Source: UBA11612 sp963976395
GTDB taxonomy: Bacteria > Pseudomonadota > Alphaproteobacteria > Rhodospirillales > Rhodospirillaceae
DNA length: 64,000 bases
Reading direction: 5' to 3'
Assembly (NCBI GenBank): GCA_963976395.1
Contig: CAXBLG010000009.1
Location: forward strand, 15,588-79,587
Below the pieces are notes generated by a model that saw only the letters and a list, made by a program, of their open reading frames with translations, made no database searches and was not told where the DNA came from. Shown here in pieces: positions 26,744 to 36,394 of this stretch. Both the position numbers and the translations under genes were made by a program. Position 1 is the first letter of the stretch. The number at the start of each line of letters is the position of its first letter.

Positions 26744-28462
26744 ATGGCGCTCCTTGGCCGTGCTTCATTTGAAGTTCAGGTCTATCAGGACGGACGTTGG
26801 GCCATCAATCAAGTGATGCCAACGGAGGAATCCGCGCGCCATAAGGCAACCCAGCTCTTGTTGCTCAAAACAACGGGCGGCGTTCGGATCATCAAGGAAA
26901 CCAAGTTTTCTTCAAGCAATACGCGCGAGTCCGAAATTTTCTGCCAAATGAAGGCGGTAGATAAGGACGAAGATTTCTCGGTGACGCCGGTCAAAGAGGC
27001 ACCCCTCTGCGAGAAGATGTCCGACTATTATCAAACAGCAGCCCGCAACACGATGGCGCGGCTTTTCACAAAGTATCTCGAAAAACACGAGATGACGCCG
27101 CTGGAACTGCTGCACAGTCACAAAAATCTCAAGCGCGCGCTAAACCTAGACACGATGGTTCCGTCTGCGGTCGATAAGATCGCCGTTCTACATGCGCGGG
27201 CAACCGGCGAAGACGCGCGTAAACGCAAGGACGTCATATTCCAGGCCGTTGATCGTATTGCCGCCCGGGCCCGTGAAGTTGATACGACGCCGCTGCCTGA
27301 ATTAAAGAACAGCACCCTCGACGACCTGCTGAGAAAGATCGACGCCAAGTATTCCGACGAAGAAGAGCGCCAGTTTATGGCGACCGTTGCATTCGTGCGC
27401 ACCTCCGTTAGTTGGACCGGCTGGCTCGCAAAAATGTACGAGCTTCTGCCGATGGCGAAGTCTCAGCAAGACGAACGCGCGCGCGCGATGATTGACGAGA
27501 TGCTTGCAGATATCTTTGTTGCGAAGACAATTGTTAAAGATGTGATCGGTGTCTCGAAGCATCTCGGCGATGCACTTATGCGGATGCTCGATTTGCTGGA
27601 AGGCAAGTGTGTGCCGACCAAATTCGCGGCAACGGAATTGGTGGAATTGCTGAACTACTTATTTGGCAATGACTTGCTGCCTAAGTCGCGTGCGGTTTTG
27701 GTTGAACGGGTTGGCCGCGACCTTGCCAGCCCGGTTCGGTTGACCAATAGCGAGAGCAAGTTGGACGATAAGGCCTTCTTCGATGAAATCCTTGAGCGGG
27801 TCGTCACCGATCAAGGGGTTGTCGGCGGCAGTTCCATTTCGGTTGGCTTGACGGAGCGTTGGGCACGCCTGAACAACATTGGCGGAGCCTTAGGGCGCAA
27901 AAAGTCTATGGAAGGTGTGCGCGACAAGCTGTCATCGGGGGCGCGGAAGTTTGTTTATCTTCTCGACATGTTTGACCCTGACTCTGCGGCTGATTTTAGG
28001 GGCGCTGTTGAGGGGCAGGTTCGCGAGCTGGCTTCACAGCTCAACTCTATCAATAAAATTGCACCGCATGCGCGCACAGAAAAGGGCCGCTTGCAAGAAG
28101 CCGCTGCGATTCAAAGATTGGTCTTAGACTCCCGTCTTCTCAGCAATACCAAAGATCCTATCGCCAGTAAGTTCGACGAAATCGTCTCCGACTATATTAT
28201 CTCTAACGGAGTTATCGAGCGTCTAGACGACAAGCGTCTGCCGTTTCGTGATCGAGCCACTCGTCTCGTAACGTTCTGTTCGTCGGGAGTGCTGACGGTG
28301 GGACGCGCCACGACGATTGCAAGGGATAGCATTGTGTCTTATCTGCGCCGCAAGGATTTTATCGCGGAATTTACGTGCGATATTCCGGATGCGGCTGGCA
28401 AAGAGCAGGCCATCAAAGAGTTTTACGGATTGCTTGCCAAGACCGGATTTAAAGTTAACTAA
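26744..28462 (+). CDS. Protein of unknown function, 572 residues
   Basis: I do not recognise this family. The first 65 residues look like a small mixed alpha/beta domain (SFEVQVYQDGRWAINQVM, later TGGVRIIKETKF); the rest is almost entirely predicted helix with many charged residues and no signal peptide, membrane segment or obvious catalytic motif, so a soluble cytoplasmic helical scaffold is likely. Codon use matches its neighbours and the start ATG has an AAGGAAC site, so it is a real gene. It stands between an acyl-CoA ligase and the fatty acyl-AMP ligase of the sphingolipid locus, separated by about 150 bases on each side. Confidence 0.8.
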   Translation: MALLGRASFEVQVYQDGRWAINQVMPTEESARHKATQLLLLKTTGGVRIIKETKFSSSNTRESEIFCQMKAVDKDEDFSVTPVKEAPLCEKMSDYYQTAARNTMARLFTKYLEKHEMTPLELLHSHKNLKRALNLDTMVPSAVDKIAVLHARATGEDARKRKDVIFQAVDRIAARAREVDTTPLPELKNSTLDDLLRKIDAKYSDEEERQFMATVAFVRTSVSWTGWLAKMYELLPMAKSQQDERARAMIDEMLADIFVAKTIVKDVIGVSKHLGDALMRMLDLLEGKCVPTKFAATELVELLNYLFGNDLLPKSRAVLVERVGRDLASPVRLTNSESKLDDKAFFDEILERVVTDQGVVGGSSISVGLTERWARLNNIGGALGRKKSMEGVRDKLSSGARKFVYLLDMFDPDSAADFRGAVEGQVRELASQLNSINKIAPHARTEKGRLQEAAAIQRLVLDSRLLSNTKDPIASKFDEIVSDYIISNGVIERLDDKRLPFRDRATRLVTFCSSGVLTVGRATTIARDSIVSYLRRKDFIAEFTCDIPDAAGKEQAIKEFYGLLAKTGFKVN

Positions 28463-28621
28463 AGCCGATGGTCTGATGCTTCCGACTGGCCTGACGGGAT
28501 CTGGTGACGCTGTCTAATTTGATGTGGCACTCCCTTGATCCGCAGCGGACACAGAGTGAAACACTTGTTACATTCCGTGAATTGACCGTTTGCGAGATAT
28601 AAGGTTTAGACAGCATCCGCC

Positions 28622-30403
28622 ATGCAACAGCCGACACAATCATCCGCCTCCGCGCCGACCTTGCGCCCCACGCCCAGTGATACTCCGGGCTTGGCAAAGC
28701 GACTTGCGGATTTTGCGACCCTTACGGACTCTCTGGATTATGCCGCCAGGGGCGTTGCCGGCCTCAATTTTTACTCTGCACGCGGCGCTCTGAATACCGT
28801 GCTGACCTATCGTGACCTTTGCGAGCAGGCGCAAAGCCATGGCCGCCGGATTATTGCGGCTGGTGTTAGGCCGGGCGAGCGTATCGCCCTTCTGGCCGCG
28901 ACATCGCCGGAATTCTTGATCCTGTTTTTTGCTTGTCAGTATGCCGGGGTTATTCCTGTGCCGATGCCGCTGCCGACCGCATTTGGGCGGCGCGAAGCCT
29001 ATATCGACCAAATCAAAGGGCAAATGTCGTCGTCGCAGGCGCGCATGGCCCTTGGGCCAAAAGAATTTATGCCGTTTGTTGAAGAGGCCGGCGCAGACCT
29101 CGGGTTGATGGTGATCGGATCATTGGAAGACGTTGCGGCATTGCCGGAAGGAGCGGGCACCCTGCAACCCGGGGGCGCCAATGATTTGTCGTATATCCAA
29201 TACAGTTCGGGCTCCACACGGTTTCCCAAAGGCGTGATGGTGACGCACGCTAACTTAATGAATAACTGCAGTGCGATGAACGGGTTCGGCGTTGCCAATC
29301 GCGACAACGAACGGGGTATGTCCTGGCTTCCGTTTTTCCATGACATGGGGCTTGTGGGCTTTGTGCTCGGTGCCGTCACAAGCCAGTCTTCTATGGACTA
29401 TCTGGCGACTGAAGACTTTGCGCGGCGACCTTTGACGTGGCTCAAGGTTCTGAGCGAGAACGGCGGCGCGTTATCATATGCGCCATCTTTCGGGTACGAA
29501 CTTTGTGCGCGTCGCGTTGCCGCTATGGCTGAAGGCGCGCTTGACCTTGATCTGTCCAAATGGCGTGTGGCCGGGATCGGCGGCGAGATGATTAAGCCCA
29601 AAGTCATGCAGGCGTTTGCCGAGGCATTCAAACCGTACGGCTTTTCAGACACAGCGTTCTGCGCCAGCTACGGTTTAGCTGAATGTGTTCTGGCCGTCAG
29701 CTTTGCCGAGGGCGGCAAAGGCATGAAGTTGGATCATGTCGATAAACAGGCTCTTGAAGACCACCGCGCTGTTCCCATCAGCGATGATGGATCCCACGAC
29801 GGACGCACATTTGTCAGTTGTGGTAAAATTATTCCCGACCATGAAGCGGAAATTCGCGACGAGGTCGGAAACGTCCTCTCGGAACGACTTGTCGGCCGGG
29901 TTTTCGTGCGGGGCCCCAGCGTTATGCGCGGCTACTTCGATGACTCGGAAGCTACGGCGGAGGCGATCATCGACGGGTGGCTCGATACCGGCGATCTGGG
30001 GTACTGGATCGATGAAGACTTGGTGATCGTCGGTCGTGCGAAAGACATGATGATCATCAATGGACGCAATGTGTGGCCTCAGGACATCGAGTGGACTGTT
30101 GAGCGTATAGACGGGCTACGGTCCGGCGATGGCGCCGCCATTGTGTTGACAGGCGCCGATGGTGCTGAAATTCCAAGCATACTTGTCCAATGCCGGGCAT
30201 CCGACGTTGTCGAACGTGCACGTATTGCGGAGGAAGTGGCGGCGCGGGTGCAGGAAGCGGTCGGCATTCTGTGCGACGTGATTTTGGTGCCGGCGCGTAG
30301 TTTGCCAAAGACGACATCAGGCAAATTAGCTCGGGGCCGTGCAAAAACCATGTTCGAATCGGGTGAAATCACACGGCTTGATGTCGGCGCCCCGGCGGGC
30401 TGA
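28622..30403 (+). CDS. Fatty acyl-AMP ligase, probable acyl-ACP synthetase of sphingolipid synthesis
   Basis: A 593-residue adenylating enzyme of the FAAL class. Motifs are YIQYSSGSTRFPKGVMVTH (P-loop), ASYGLAECVLAVSF, DTGDLGYW and the C-terminal region VVGRAKDMMIINGRNVWPQDIEW, the last being characteristic of FAAL proteins that load fatty acids on carrier proteins rather than CoA. An ACP gene lies two genes downstream. In Caulobacter the equivalent acyl-ACP synthetase feeds serine palmitoyltransferase. The N-terminal proline/serine-rich 30 residues are probably disordered. Confidence 0.87.
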   Translation: MQQPTQSSASAPTLRPTPSDTPGLAKRLADFATLTDSLDYAARGVAGLNFYSARGALNTVLTYRDLCEQAQSHGRRIIAAGVRPGERIALLAATSPEFLILFFACQYAGVIPVPMPLPTAFGRREAYIDQIKGQMSSSQARMALGPKEFMPFVEEAGADLGLMVIGSLEDVAALPEGAGTLQPGGANDLSYIQYSSGSTRFPKGVMVTHANLMNNCSAMNGFGVANRDNERGMSWLPFFHDMGLVGFVLGAVTSQSSMDYLATEDFARRPLTWLKVLSENGGALSYAPSFGYELCARRVAAMAEGALDLDLSKWRVAGIGGEMIKPKVMQAFAEAFKPYGFSDTAFCASYGLAECVLAVSFAEGGKGMKLDHVDKQALEDHRAVPISDDGSHDGRTFVSCGKIIPDHEAEIRDEVGNVLSERLVGRVFVRGPSVMRGYFDDSEATAEAIIDGWLDTGDLGYWIDEDLVIVGRAKDMMIINGRNVWPQDIEWTVERIDGLRSGDGAAIVLTGADGAEIPSILVQCRASDVVERARIAEEVAARVQEAVGILCDVILVPARSLPKTTSGKLARGRAKTMFESGEITRLDVGAPAG

Positions 30404-30407
30404 AGCA

Positions 30408-31364
30408 ATGAACCCGTCCACTGTTGCGGTTACCGGAGCGACAGGATTTATTGGTCGCCATCTTCTGCGGACGTTGACTGAAGCCGGACATCATGTGCGC
30501 GCATTAACGCGCAGCAGCCCTCCCAGCGACATAGTTCTGCCGGACGGCCAAGTGACCTGGATTGCGGGATCTCTTTCCCAAAAAGAATCGCTCAAAACCC
30601 TCACCCAAGGGTCGGACGCGGTCGTGCATTGCGCTGGCGCGATAAAAGCCTTGAGCCGAGAAACCTTTCTCGAAATGAACGGAACGGGCACGGCCAATCT
30701 TATCGAGGCAGCTTCCGAGCGATCAAACCCTCCGCGTTTCATTCACCTGTCATCGCTGGCGGCGCGCGAGCCTCGTTTATCTCCCTACGCTGCTAGTAAA
30801 CGCTTAGGCGAGCAGATGGCCTGGGGGGCGCGCAGCAAACTCCCGGTGACTATTCTTCGGCCGCCCGCTGTTTATGGTCCCGGAGATATGGAGACTTTGC
30901 GAATATTCAAAATGGCGGAATGGGGTTTTGTTCCCGCACCTATGGTTGCCGGAGCACGGACGTCATTGGCGCACGTGAGTGATGTTGTCGGGGCGGTGGT
31001 GGCGGCCCTCGCGTTGGAGGTGCCGCCGGATGCGCCTGTTGAATTCGACGATGGACATCCGGGGGGCTACACATGGGCCGAAATTGCCTCGGCGGCCGGC
31101 GCGGCTCTACATACCACACCACGGCTGGTTCCCGTGTCGGCGGCAGTTTTATACCTTGCCGGCGCTGCGGGAAGCCTGGGCGCCGCCCTATCTCGCCGCC
31201 CAACTGTTCTCAGTTGGGGCAAGGTGCCCGAACTGCTCCATCCCGATTGGATGGCTGGACCCTGTGACCTCCCGGGCTATAACCCACTGTGGAATATAGA
31301 GAAAGGCTTCAAGGATGCCGTGAACTGGTATGCCTCACGGGGACTGTTAACAAGTAACGGCTAA
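30408..31364 (+). CDS. cerR: NAD-dependent epimerase/dehydratase-type reductase, probable ceramide reductase CerR
   Basis: From ATG at 30408, four bases after the FAAL stop, the protein has 318 residues of the extended SDR family: VAVTGATGFIGRHLL at the N-terminus and the catalytic YAASK in the middle (SPYAASKRLGEQ). In the Caulobacter sphingolipid pathway a protein of this type, CerR, reduces the 3-keto group of oxidised ceramide. Placement between a FAAL and an ACP-SPT pair gives the assignment its strength; sequence alone says only extended SDR. A hydrophobic segment near the C-terminus may attach it to the membrane. Confidence 0.75.
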   Translation: MNPSTVAVTGATGFIGRHLLRTLTEAGHHVRALTRSSPPSDIVLPDGQVTWIAGSLSQKESLKTLTQGSDAVVHCAGAIKALSRETFLEMNGTGTANLIEAASERSNPPRFIHLSSLAAREPRLSPYAASKRLGEQMAWGARSKLPVTILRPPAVYGPGDMETLRIFKMAEWGFVPAPMVAGARTSLAHVSDVVGAVVAALALEVPPDAPVEFDDGHPGGYTWAEIASAAGAALHTTPRLVPVSAAVLYLAGAAGSLGAALSRRPTVLSWGKVPELLHPDWMAGPCDLPGYNPLWNIEKGFKDAVNWYASRGLLTSNG

Positions 31365-31475
31365 GTTGATTTGTCATATTTCCGTCATTCCCCCACTACT
31401 TTCAATGAGTTGCGCGGAATGATCGAGGAATCGGCGTTCGTGCGACCGGGGTAGGTAAACGGGAACGGTCTGTAT

Positions 31476-31748
31476 ATGAGCGCGCATAAGCCAGGTGAGC
31501 CATCACCAGAGACCATGGCAGCGCTCATTGAAATTATTGGGCCGTTCAACAAGACCGGTGCGGAACTCAAACCGGAAACACGGTTCAGCGAAGATCTGAA
31601 CTTTGATTCCTTGGTGGTTATGGAGTTCATCGCGGTAGTCGAAGATCATTTCGATATATCCGTGCCGCTCAACATCCTCCCCGACATTGCGACGCTTAAT
31701 CATATGGGCCTTGCGATTGAGAAAATTGTGAGTGACGACGCTTCCTAA
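31476..31748 (+). CDS. Acyl carrier protein dedicated to sphingolipid synthesis
   Basis: A 90-residue phosphopantetheine carrier with the attachment serine in LNFDSLVVMEF (Ser about residue 46) and the following acidic helix II. It differs from housekeeping AcpP in its longer N-terminus and fits the SPT-linked ACPs (AcpR type) that present an acyl chain to serine palmitoyltransferase. The end overlaps the open frame of the next gene; the two are surely cotranscribed. Confidence 0.85.
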   Translation: MSAHKPGEPSPETMAALIEIIGPFNKTGAELKPETRFSEDLNFDSLVVMEFIAVVEDHFDISVPLNILPDIATLNHMGLAIEKIVSDDAS

Positions 31749-31776
31749 GTACGAAGAACAAGAACTGGGGACGACT

Positions 31777-33009
31777 ATGGCTGATTTGCTTGACCGTTTT
31801 GCGCCGCTGATGGCGCAGCGTGATGCGCTGTTTAACGAAAATGGCGCCGATCCATTTCAGGTGAAAATGGATGAAGTGTTGTCGCAGACCGAAGCCGTCA
31901 TCGAAGGTCGTCGTACAATTTTGGTCGGCACGAACAATTACCTCGGCCTGACTTTTGCTCCAGAGGCGCTTGATGCCGCGCATGCCGCGCTTGATGCGTA
32001 CGGCACCGGTACAACGGGCAGCCGGGTTGCCAATGGCACATACGGCGGCCACAAAGAACTAGAGCAGGCGCTTTGTGATTTTTATGGCATGAAACATGCC
32101 ATGGTATTTTCCACCGGATTCCTGGCGAATCTCGGTATTCTCTCCACCTTGATGGGGCCTGAAGATTACATCCTGATGGATGCCGACTGTCATGCTTCAA
32201 TTTATGACGGTGTGCGCGGAAGCCAGGCCCAAATCATTCGTTTCAAACACAATGATGCTGCCGACCTGGATAAGCGTCTTGCCCGTTTGGCGGGTAAGCC
32301 GGGCAATAAGCTGATTGTCGTCGAAGGCATTTACTCGATGCTGGGTGACCGGGCGCCGTTGAAAGAGATCGTCGCGGTCAAAAAGAAATATGAAAACGTA
32401 TTCTTGCTCTCCGACGAAGCGCATTCGCTGGGCGTGCTCGGCAAATACGGTCGCGGTTTGCCCGAAGAAGTGGGCTGTGAAGAAGATGTGGACTTTATTG
32501 TCGGCACTTTTTCCAAGTCAGTCGGCACCGTCGGCGGTTTTTGTGTCTCTAATCACCCGCAGTTCGATACGTTGCGGCTGGTTTGCCGGGCGTACGTTTT
32601 TACAGCCTCGTTACCGCCGTCAGTGGTGGCGTCGGCAACTGTAAACCTCGGACTCGTCCAGAAAGGCGGCGCGCTTCGCAAACGATTGATGCGCAATGCC
32701 AAGAAGCTGCAAACAGGCTTGTCCGCGCTGGGCCTTCAAGTCGCCAGCGAAGATAGCCCGGTGGTAGCTGTGGTCGCGCCCGACCCACAAACCGCTGCCG
32801 TGTTCTGGCGCGGTCTGATCGAAGCGGGCGTGTACGTAAATCTCGCCTTGCCGCCTGCAACCCCGTTTGGATACTCGTTGCTTCGCGCCAGCCTTTGCGC
32901 CGCCCATACCGAAGAGCAGATTGATGACGTTATAGCGATTTTCGCTGATGTGGCTTCGCGTCTGGGTCTGATTGCCCCTGCGGAACCGCAGCGCACCGCT
33001 GTTGGCTAA
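31777..33009 (+). CDS. spt: Serine palmitoyltransferase (alpha-oxoamine synthase family)
   Basis: A PLP enzyme that condenses serine with an acyl thioester to 3-ketosphinganine, the first step of sphingolipid synthesis. The PLP lysine lies in GTFSKSVGTVGG, the pyridine-contacting aspartate and histidine in LLSDEAHSLGVLG, and the substrate-binding GTTGSRVANGTYGGH loop is present. The frame is open from GTG 31732, but ATG 31777 follows a GGGGACG site and gives the usual soluble, homodimeric 410-residue length. Related enzymes (KBL, BioF, HemA) are possible by fold; the neighbouring ACP, FAAL and ceramide genes strongly favour SPT. Confidence 0.88.
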   Translation: MADLLDRFAPLMAQRDALFNENGADPFQVKMDEVLSQTEAVIEGRRTILVGTNNYLGLTFAPEALDAAHAALDAYGTGTTGSRVANGTYGGHKELEQALCDFYGMKHAMVFSTGFLANLGILSTLMGPEDYILMDADCHASIYDGVRGSQAQIIRFKHNDAADLDKRLARLAGKPGNKLIVVEGIYSMLGDRAPLKEIVAVKKKYENVFLLSDEAHSLGVLGKYGRGLPEEVGCEEDVDFIVGTFSKSVGTVGGFCVSNHPQFDTLRLVCRAYVFTASLPPSVVASATVNLGLVQKGGALRKRLMRNAKKLQTGLSALGLQVASEDSPVVAVVAPDPQTAAVFWRGLIEAGVYVNLALPPATPFGYSLLRASLCAAHTEEQIDDVIAIFADVASRLGLIAPAEPQRTAVG

Positions 33010-33010
33010 A

Positions 33011-33928
33011 TCAGCGCACACCGCCCTGTCGCAGCGTTCTAAGAAATAGCTTTAGCCCGGTGAGCAACGGGCGTTGGCGTTCGGCGTCCGTGAGTTCAAT
33101 TTTGACTCCCGAATGGCGTTCGATTTTCCATACTGCATAATCAAGACCGCCGCTGAACGTGAATGCGGCTTTGATGAGACGCAAAGCGTTCAGCGTCTTG
33201 CCTTGAATGCGGCGCAGGCGCCAGTTTCGTGCCTCTCGGGCGCTTTGTTGCGGCGTGTAGGTTTGATGAAACGCGCCGTCGGCATCGTGCGGACCAAGCA
33301 CAGCGTCGGTCACGGCGGTATAGCGTAGCAAGTCAGCATCGACCAACTCGGCGGCTTTTGAATCCTGTTCCGGCCGCAGTTCGGCGCCATACGTTTGCGT
33401 AAATGCGCGCACCCACAAATCCCGTTCAGAGAAGGTTTCGTCCATTAGGGGGAGCGCGCGGACCATCATTGTCGATACGGCGTTTGCAAGGGCATCAATC
33501 ACCCGGCGTCGCACCTCACCATTCCGCGCAAATAAAATAGAGGTGGGTTGTGCGAAGCGCGCCCAGAGGCTGGACGTAAATGTTTCAGGGCCCGTACCGT
33601 GCAAAAACTGCCCAACGGAAATCACCGCAACCTTTGCTCTGACAATTCGGTCTTCAAAGGGCATTTCAAGGTAATAAACGTTGGGCGGCAACAGCCGGGC
33701 AAAAAATGCGGACGTGCGGCTATTGAGGGCTCGCGTGTAGCTATCGACGAGCACATAAAAATCAAGCATCAGGTCGATATCTGTCTTTTGCCTAAGGCAT
33801 GATCCATAAAACAGAACGGCGGCCGTTGATGGTCCGTATCGCCGCTTAAGCTCCTCGCAAAAGGCATCTGCCGCCGGAAAGGCAGGGCTGTTTGCCTCTG
33901 CCTCAATAATTGCGTTTAAATCCGTCAT
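33011..33928 (-). CDS. Nucleotidyltransferase-fold protein, probable sphingolipid headgroup gene
   Basis: A 305-residue protein with a polymerase-beta-like nucleotidyltransferase motif near the N-terminus: FYGSCLRQ at residues 40-47 and paired aspartates in TDIDLMLDFYVLV (Asp50, Asp52). The remainder is helical and basic towards the C-terminus; no export signal. It overlaps the lipid kinase gene by four bases and is convergent with spt with a single base between. The Caulobacter sphingolipid locus also carries a nucleotidyltransferase next to the ceramide kinase in making ceramide phosphoglycerate, so I infer that it attaches part of the headgroup; the nucleotide and acceptor are unknown. Confidence 0.6.
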   Translation of the reverse strand: MTDLNAIIEAEANSPAFPAADAFCEELKRRYGPSTAAVLFYGSCLRQKTDIDLMLDFYVLVDSYTRALNSRTSAFFARLLPPNVYYLEMPFEDRIVRAKVAVISVGQFLHGTGPETFTSSLWARFAQPTSILFARNGEVRRRVIDALANAVSTMMVRALPLMDETFSERDLWVRAFTQTYGAELRPEQDSKAAELVDADLLRYTAVTDAVLGPHDADGAFHQTYTPQQSAREARNWRLRRIQGKTLNALRLIKAAFTFSGGLDYAVWKIERHSGVKIELTDAERQRPLLTGLKLFLRTLRQGGVR

Positions 33929-34905
33929 GTCGATGCGTGCTTTGGAAATTGTATAAATCTGAGGCGCTTGCTTCCGTCTATGGTCAATGTTTCATCCGCG
34001 CGCGCTTCGTACAACTCTCCATCCAGAGTGTACGCCCCGGAGAAGTTTAAGGTGAGGCGTTCAGCCGTGCGCACCGTACGTCCCGGTCCCGGCCCTACGC
34101 GTCTGGTGAAGAGACTTCCCATCGCCCGGAGTGTCGTGGGCGCGCCTGTGCGAAGACTCAAGTAAGTCAAGGGACCGCTTGCAGAGTTAGCTGTATCGGG
34201 CGCAGGCCGAAGACCCAGCAAAAGTAGATCAAGCGCCGTAACAGCAATGACAAAAAATTGGCCGCTTTCAGCTAAGTCGTTATCACCAGCGACGGTGATG
34301 GAACGGTTGTTTTGCCGAGTGAATATGCTTCGCCATAACAGTAGACTGATGGCGGCCGTGTGACTGAGGGCGTTCGGCATCTTAAGCGGATAGATATGAC
34401 TGCGGCAAAATTGAATACCGTCCACCACTTCCGCTGCACCGAAGAAAGCGCCGTATAGCGGCGGATGCGCGCCACCGCGATGAACACCTAATACCGGTCG
34501 TTCTACGACGTGCTCGGAAATCTCATTTCTATTGCGGCAGTCAAGAACGGTGCGCAATGCATCCTCGGGTTTGCCGACCAAACTCCATCCGGCCGCCGTC
34601 ATGTTGGTTTTGCCCGCTGGAAGCAGGGCGAGGGCAGGAAGGCGGGGGTATGCTTGGTGGTTAAGCAGACCCGCGAAAACGAGGTCAGCCGTTCCATCGC
34701 CGCCATTGACCACAACCGTTTCCGCGCCCATGGCCGCGCACTGCTCAAGGATGTCGGGGATTTCGTCAACGCGGCTCATTTTGAAATGGGCGACGTCTTT
34801 TTCGCCCACCAAAAGAGGTTCGACCCACGAACCGCGCCGAATATTCCCAGTGCTCATGGCATTGGTGATGATGGCTAGTGGCCGCGTCACAGGGCCAGAG
34901 CCCAC
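33925..34905 (-). CDS. Diacylglycerol kinase-like lipid kinase, probable ceramide kinase
   Basis: A 326-residue protein with a DAGK catalytic domain: the nucleotide motif VVNGGDGTADL (GGDGT at residues 68-72) and a C-terminal beta-rich domain ending with the FSGAYTLDGELYEA segment, as in YegS and sphingosine kinases. It likely phosphorylates ceramide or a ceramide precursor at the cytoplasmic face. Start GTG at 34905 is uncertain. It is transcribed away from lptF; the 223-base space between them must contain divergent promoters. Confidence 0.75.
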   Translation of the reverse strand: MGSGPVTRPLAIITNAMSTGNIRRGSWVEPLLVGEKDVAHFKMSRVDEIPDILEQCAAMGAETVVVNGGDGTADLVFAGLLNHQAYPRLPALALLPAGKTNMTAAGWSLVGKPEDALRTVLDCRNRNEISEHVVERPVLGVHRGGAHPPLYGAFFGAAEVVDGIQFCRSHIYPLKMPNALSHTAAISLLLWRSIFTRQNNRSITVAGDNDLAESGQFFVIAVTALDLLLLGLRPAPDTANSASGPLTYLSLRTGAPTTLRAMGSLFTRRVGPGPGRTVRTAERLTLNFSGAYTLDGELYEARADETLTIDGSKRLRFIQFPKHAST

Positions 34906-35128
34906 GATTTGGGTTTGTAGTCGGTCATTTAGAGAGTTTTCCGCATTTCAGGAACTTTGTAACTAATTGAAAAACCTTAACTCTAGCCTTATGACAGGCG
35001 TCTCGCGTAAACTCAGACCTAGACGGCGGAGCGCTGGACCGGTAAGGGCGGCGCACATTATCGGGTAGGATATCACAAGGGTACGGACGCTCCGCCATAT
35101 TGGTGGGGGCCGCACCCGGCGGCAAACC

Positions 35129-36394
35129 ATGATCAAGTCCATCGACTTCTATCTATTGCGCCAAATCGCGCCGGTTCTCGCCGTCACGCTTTTCATTGCG
35201 GCTGTGATCCTGTGCATGGAACGCCTTATGCGTCTGCTTGATATTGCAGTAGGTAACGGCGTGTCGACTTTGGTCGTCTTCCAAATGCTGTTCTACCTCA
35301 TTCCGCACTACATAGGGCTTGCCTTGCCGGTTGCGCTGTTTCTCGGAGTGCTGCTGGCCTTTCGCCGGATGTCCTTGCAGTCGGAGTTGGACGCTATCCA
35401 TTCCTGCGGTATCGGGATCGGTCGGTTTATTCGATCCGCGGTTGTTTTGGCTGGTGTTATGATGGCGATCAATCTCGCGCTGACGGGTTATATCCAACCC
35501 TATACGCGTTACGCTTTTCGCGTCATCGAATTTAATATCACCTCGGGTGTCATCGAGCAGGGCATCGGCGAGGGCGTGTTTATGGAACTGCCCAACGGCT
35601 ACACCCTGCGCGTCGAACAATCGCGCGGCGCGGGCCGCGAACTTTACGGTGTCTTTGCGCACCGGCAAGAAGAGAGCGGGCATATCACCACGCTGGCGGC
35701 AAAACGCGGCGAGCTTTTGCCGGGGGCCTTAGACGGCACGGTGTCATTGCGCCTTTATGACGGGAACCGAACCGATTGGGATCCTGAAACCAAGCGAACC
35801 AAAACCCTTCAATTCCAGGTGTTCGATTGGCCGCTTAATCTGGCCGATCTTGTCCGATTTCGCGGACGCGGCGGCGATGAGCGAGAACTTACAATCATGG
35901 AACTGCTGCGGACCTATAGCGAAAACCTCGCGGCCGGAATCAGCAGCTTGACCAAGGCGCCGGACACCGCTTCCGGCGCCAATCCAGAGGATCAGGTTCC
36001 GCCCTCTGCGGTGGCGTCCGAGTTTCATTTCCGTGTGGTGTTTTCGCTATCGATGCTTTTCCTGCCATTGCTCGCAGCACCTTTTGGCATCATGGCACAT
36101 AGGTCGAGCAAGTCCTTTGGATTGGTCGCTGGGCTCTTGACGTTGGTGAGTTATCACAAGGTTCTCGAATTCACCGAAGCTTATGCCCACAATACCGGAG
36201 CGCCGGCCGGCCTTCTATTATGGTCGATCTTCGGGCTTTTCGCCTTCGCAACGACTTATTTGTTTGTGCGCACCGGTTTGCAGGCAGGGGCTCCCCCTGT
36301 GCAGCGCCTTGAGGCCCATTGGAGCGCGTTCATGGACTGGATCGGATCCTTCTTCCGCTTTAGGCGGCGGTTGCCGAGCCCGCGCGTCCCATGA
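35129..36394 (+). CDS. lptF: LptF/LptG family permease (LptF-like)
   Basis: A 421-residue inner-membrane protein with the LptF/LptG (YjgP/YjgQ) layout: three N-terminal transmembrane segments (residues about 10-30, 50-75, 100-120), a large periplasmic beta-jellyroll region (about 130-300) and three C-terminal segments. The coupling-helix region RRMSLQSELDAIHSCGIG contacts LptB in the family. LptF with LptG extracts LPS from the membrane. Here it sits next to ceramide synthesis genes rather than lptD, so its cargo might be LPS or sphingolipid. Its stop overlaps the start of lptG. Confidence 0.85.
   Translation: MIKSIDFYLLRQIAPVLAVTLFIAAVILCMERLMRLLDIAVGNGVSTLVVFQMLFYLIPHYIGLALPVALFLGVLLAFRRMSLQSELDAIHSCGIGIGRFIRSAVVLAGVMMAINLALTGYIQPYTRYAFRVIEFNITSGVIEQGIGEGVFMELPNGYTLRVEQSRGAGRELYGVFAHRQEESGHITTLAAKRGELLPGALDGTVSLRLYDGNRTDWDPETKRTKTLQFQVFDWPLNLADLVRFRGRGGDERELTIMELLRTYSENLAAGISSLTKAPDTASGANPEDQVPPSAVASEFHFRVVFSLSMLFLPLLAAPFGIMAHRSSKSFGLVAGLLTLVSYHKVLEFTEAYAHNTGAPAGLLLWSIFGLFAFATTYLFVRTGLQAGAPPVQRLEAHWSAFMDWIGSFFRFRRRLPSPRVP

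Noticed and set aside
28525..28540. Possible sigma-54 promoter (TGGCAC followed by TTGAT) before the FAAL gene
   Set aside because: The -12 GC dinucleotide is missing, so the match is not better than chance in this much sequence.
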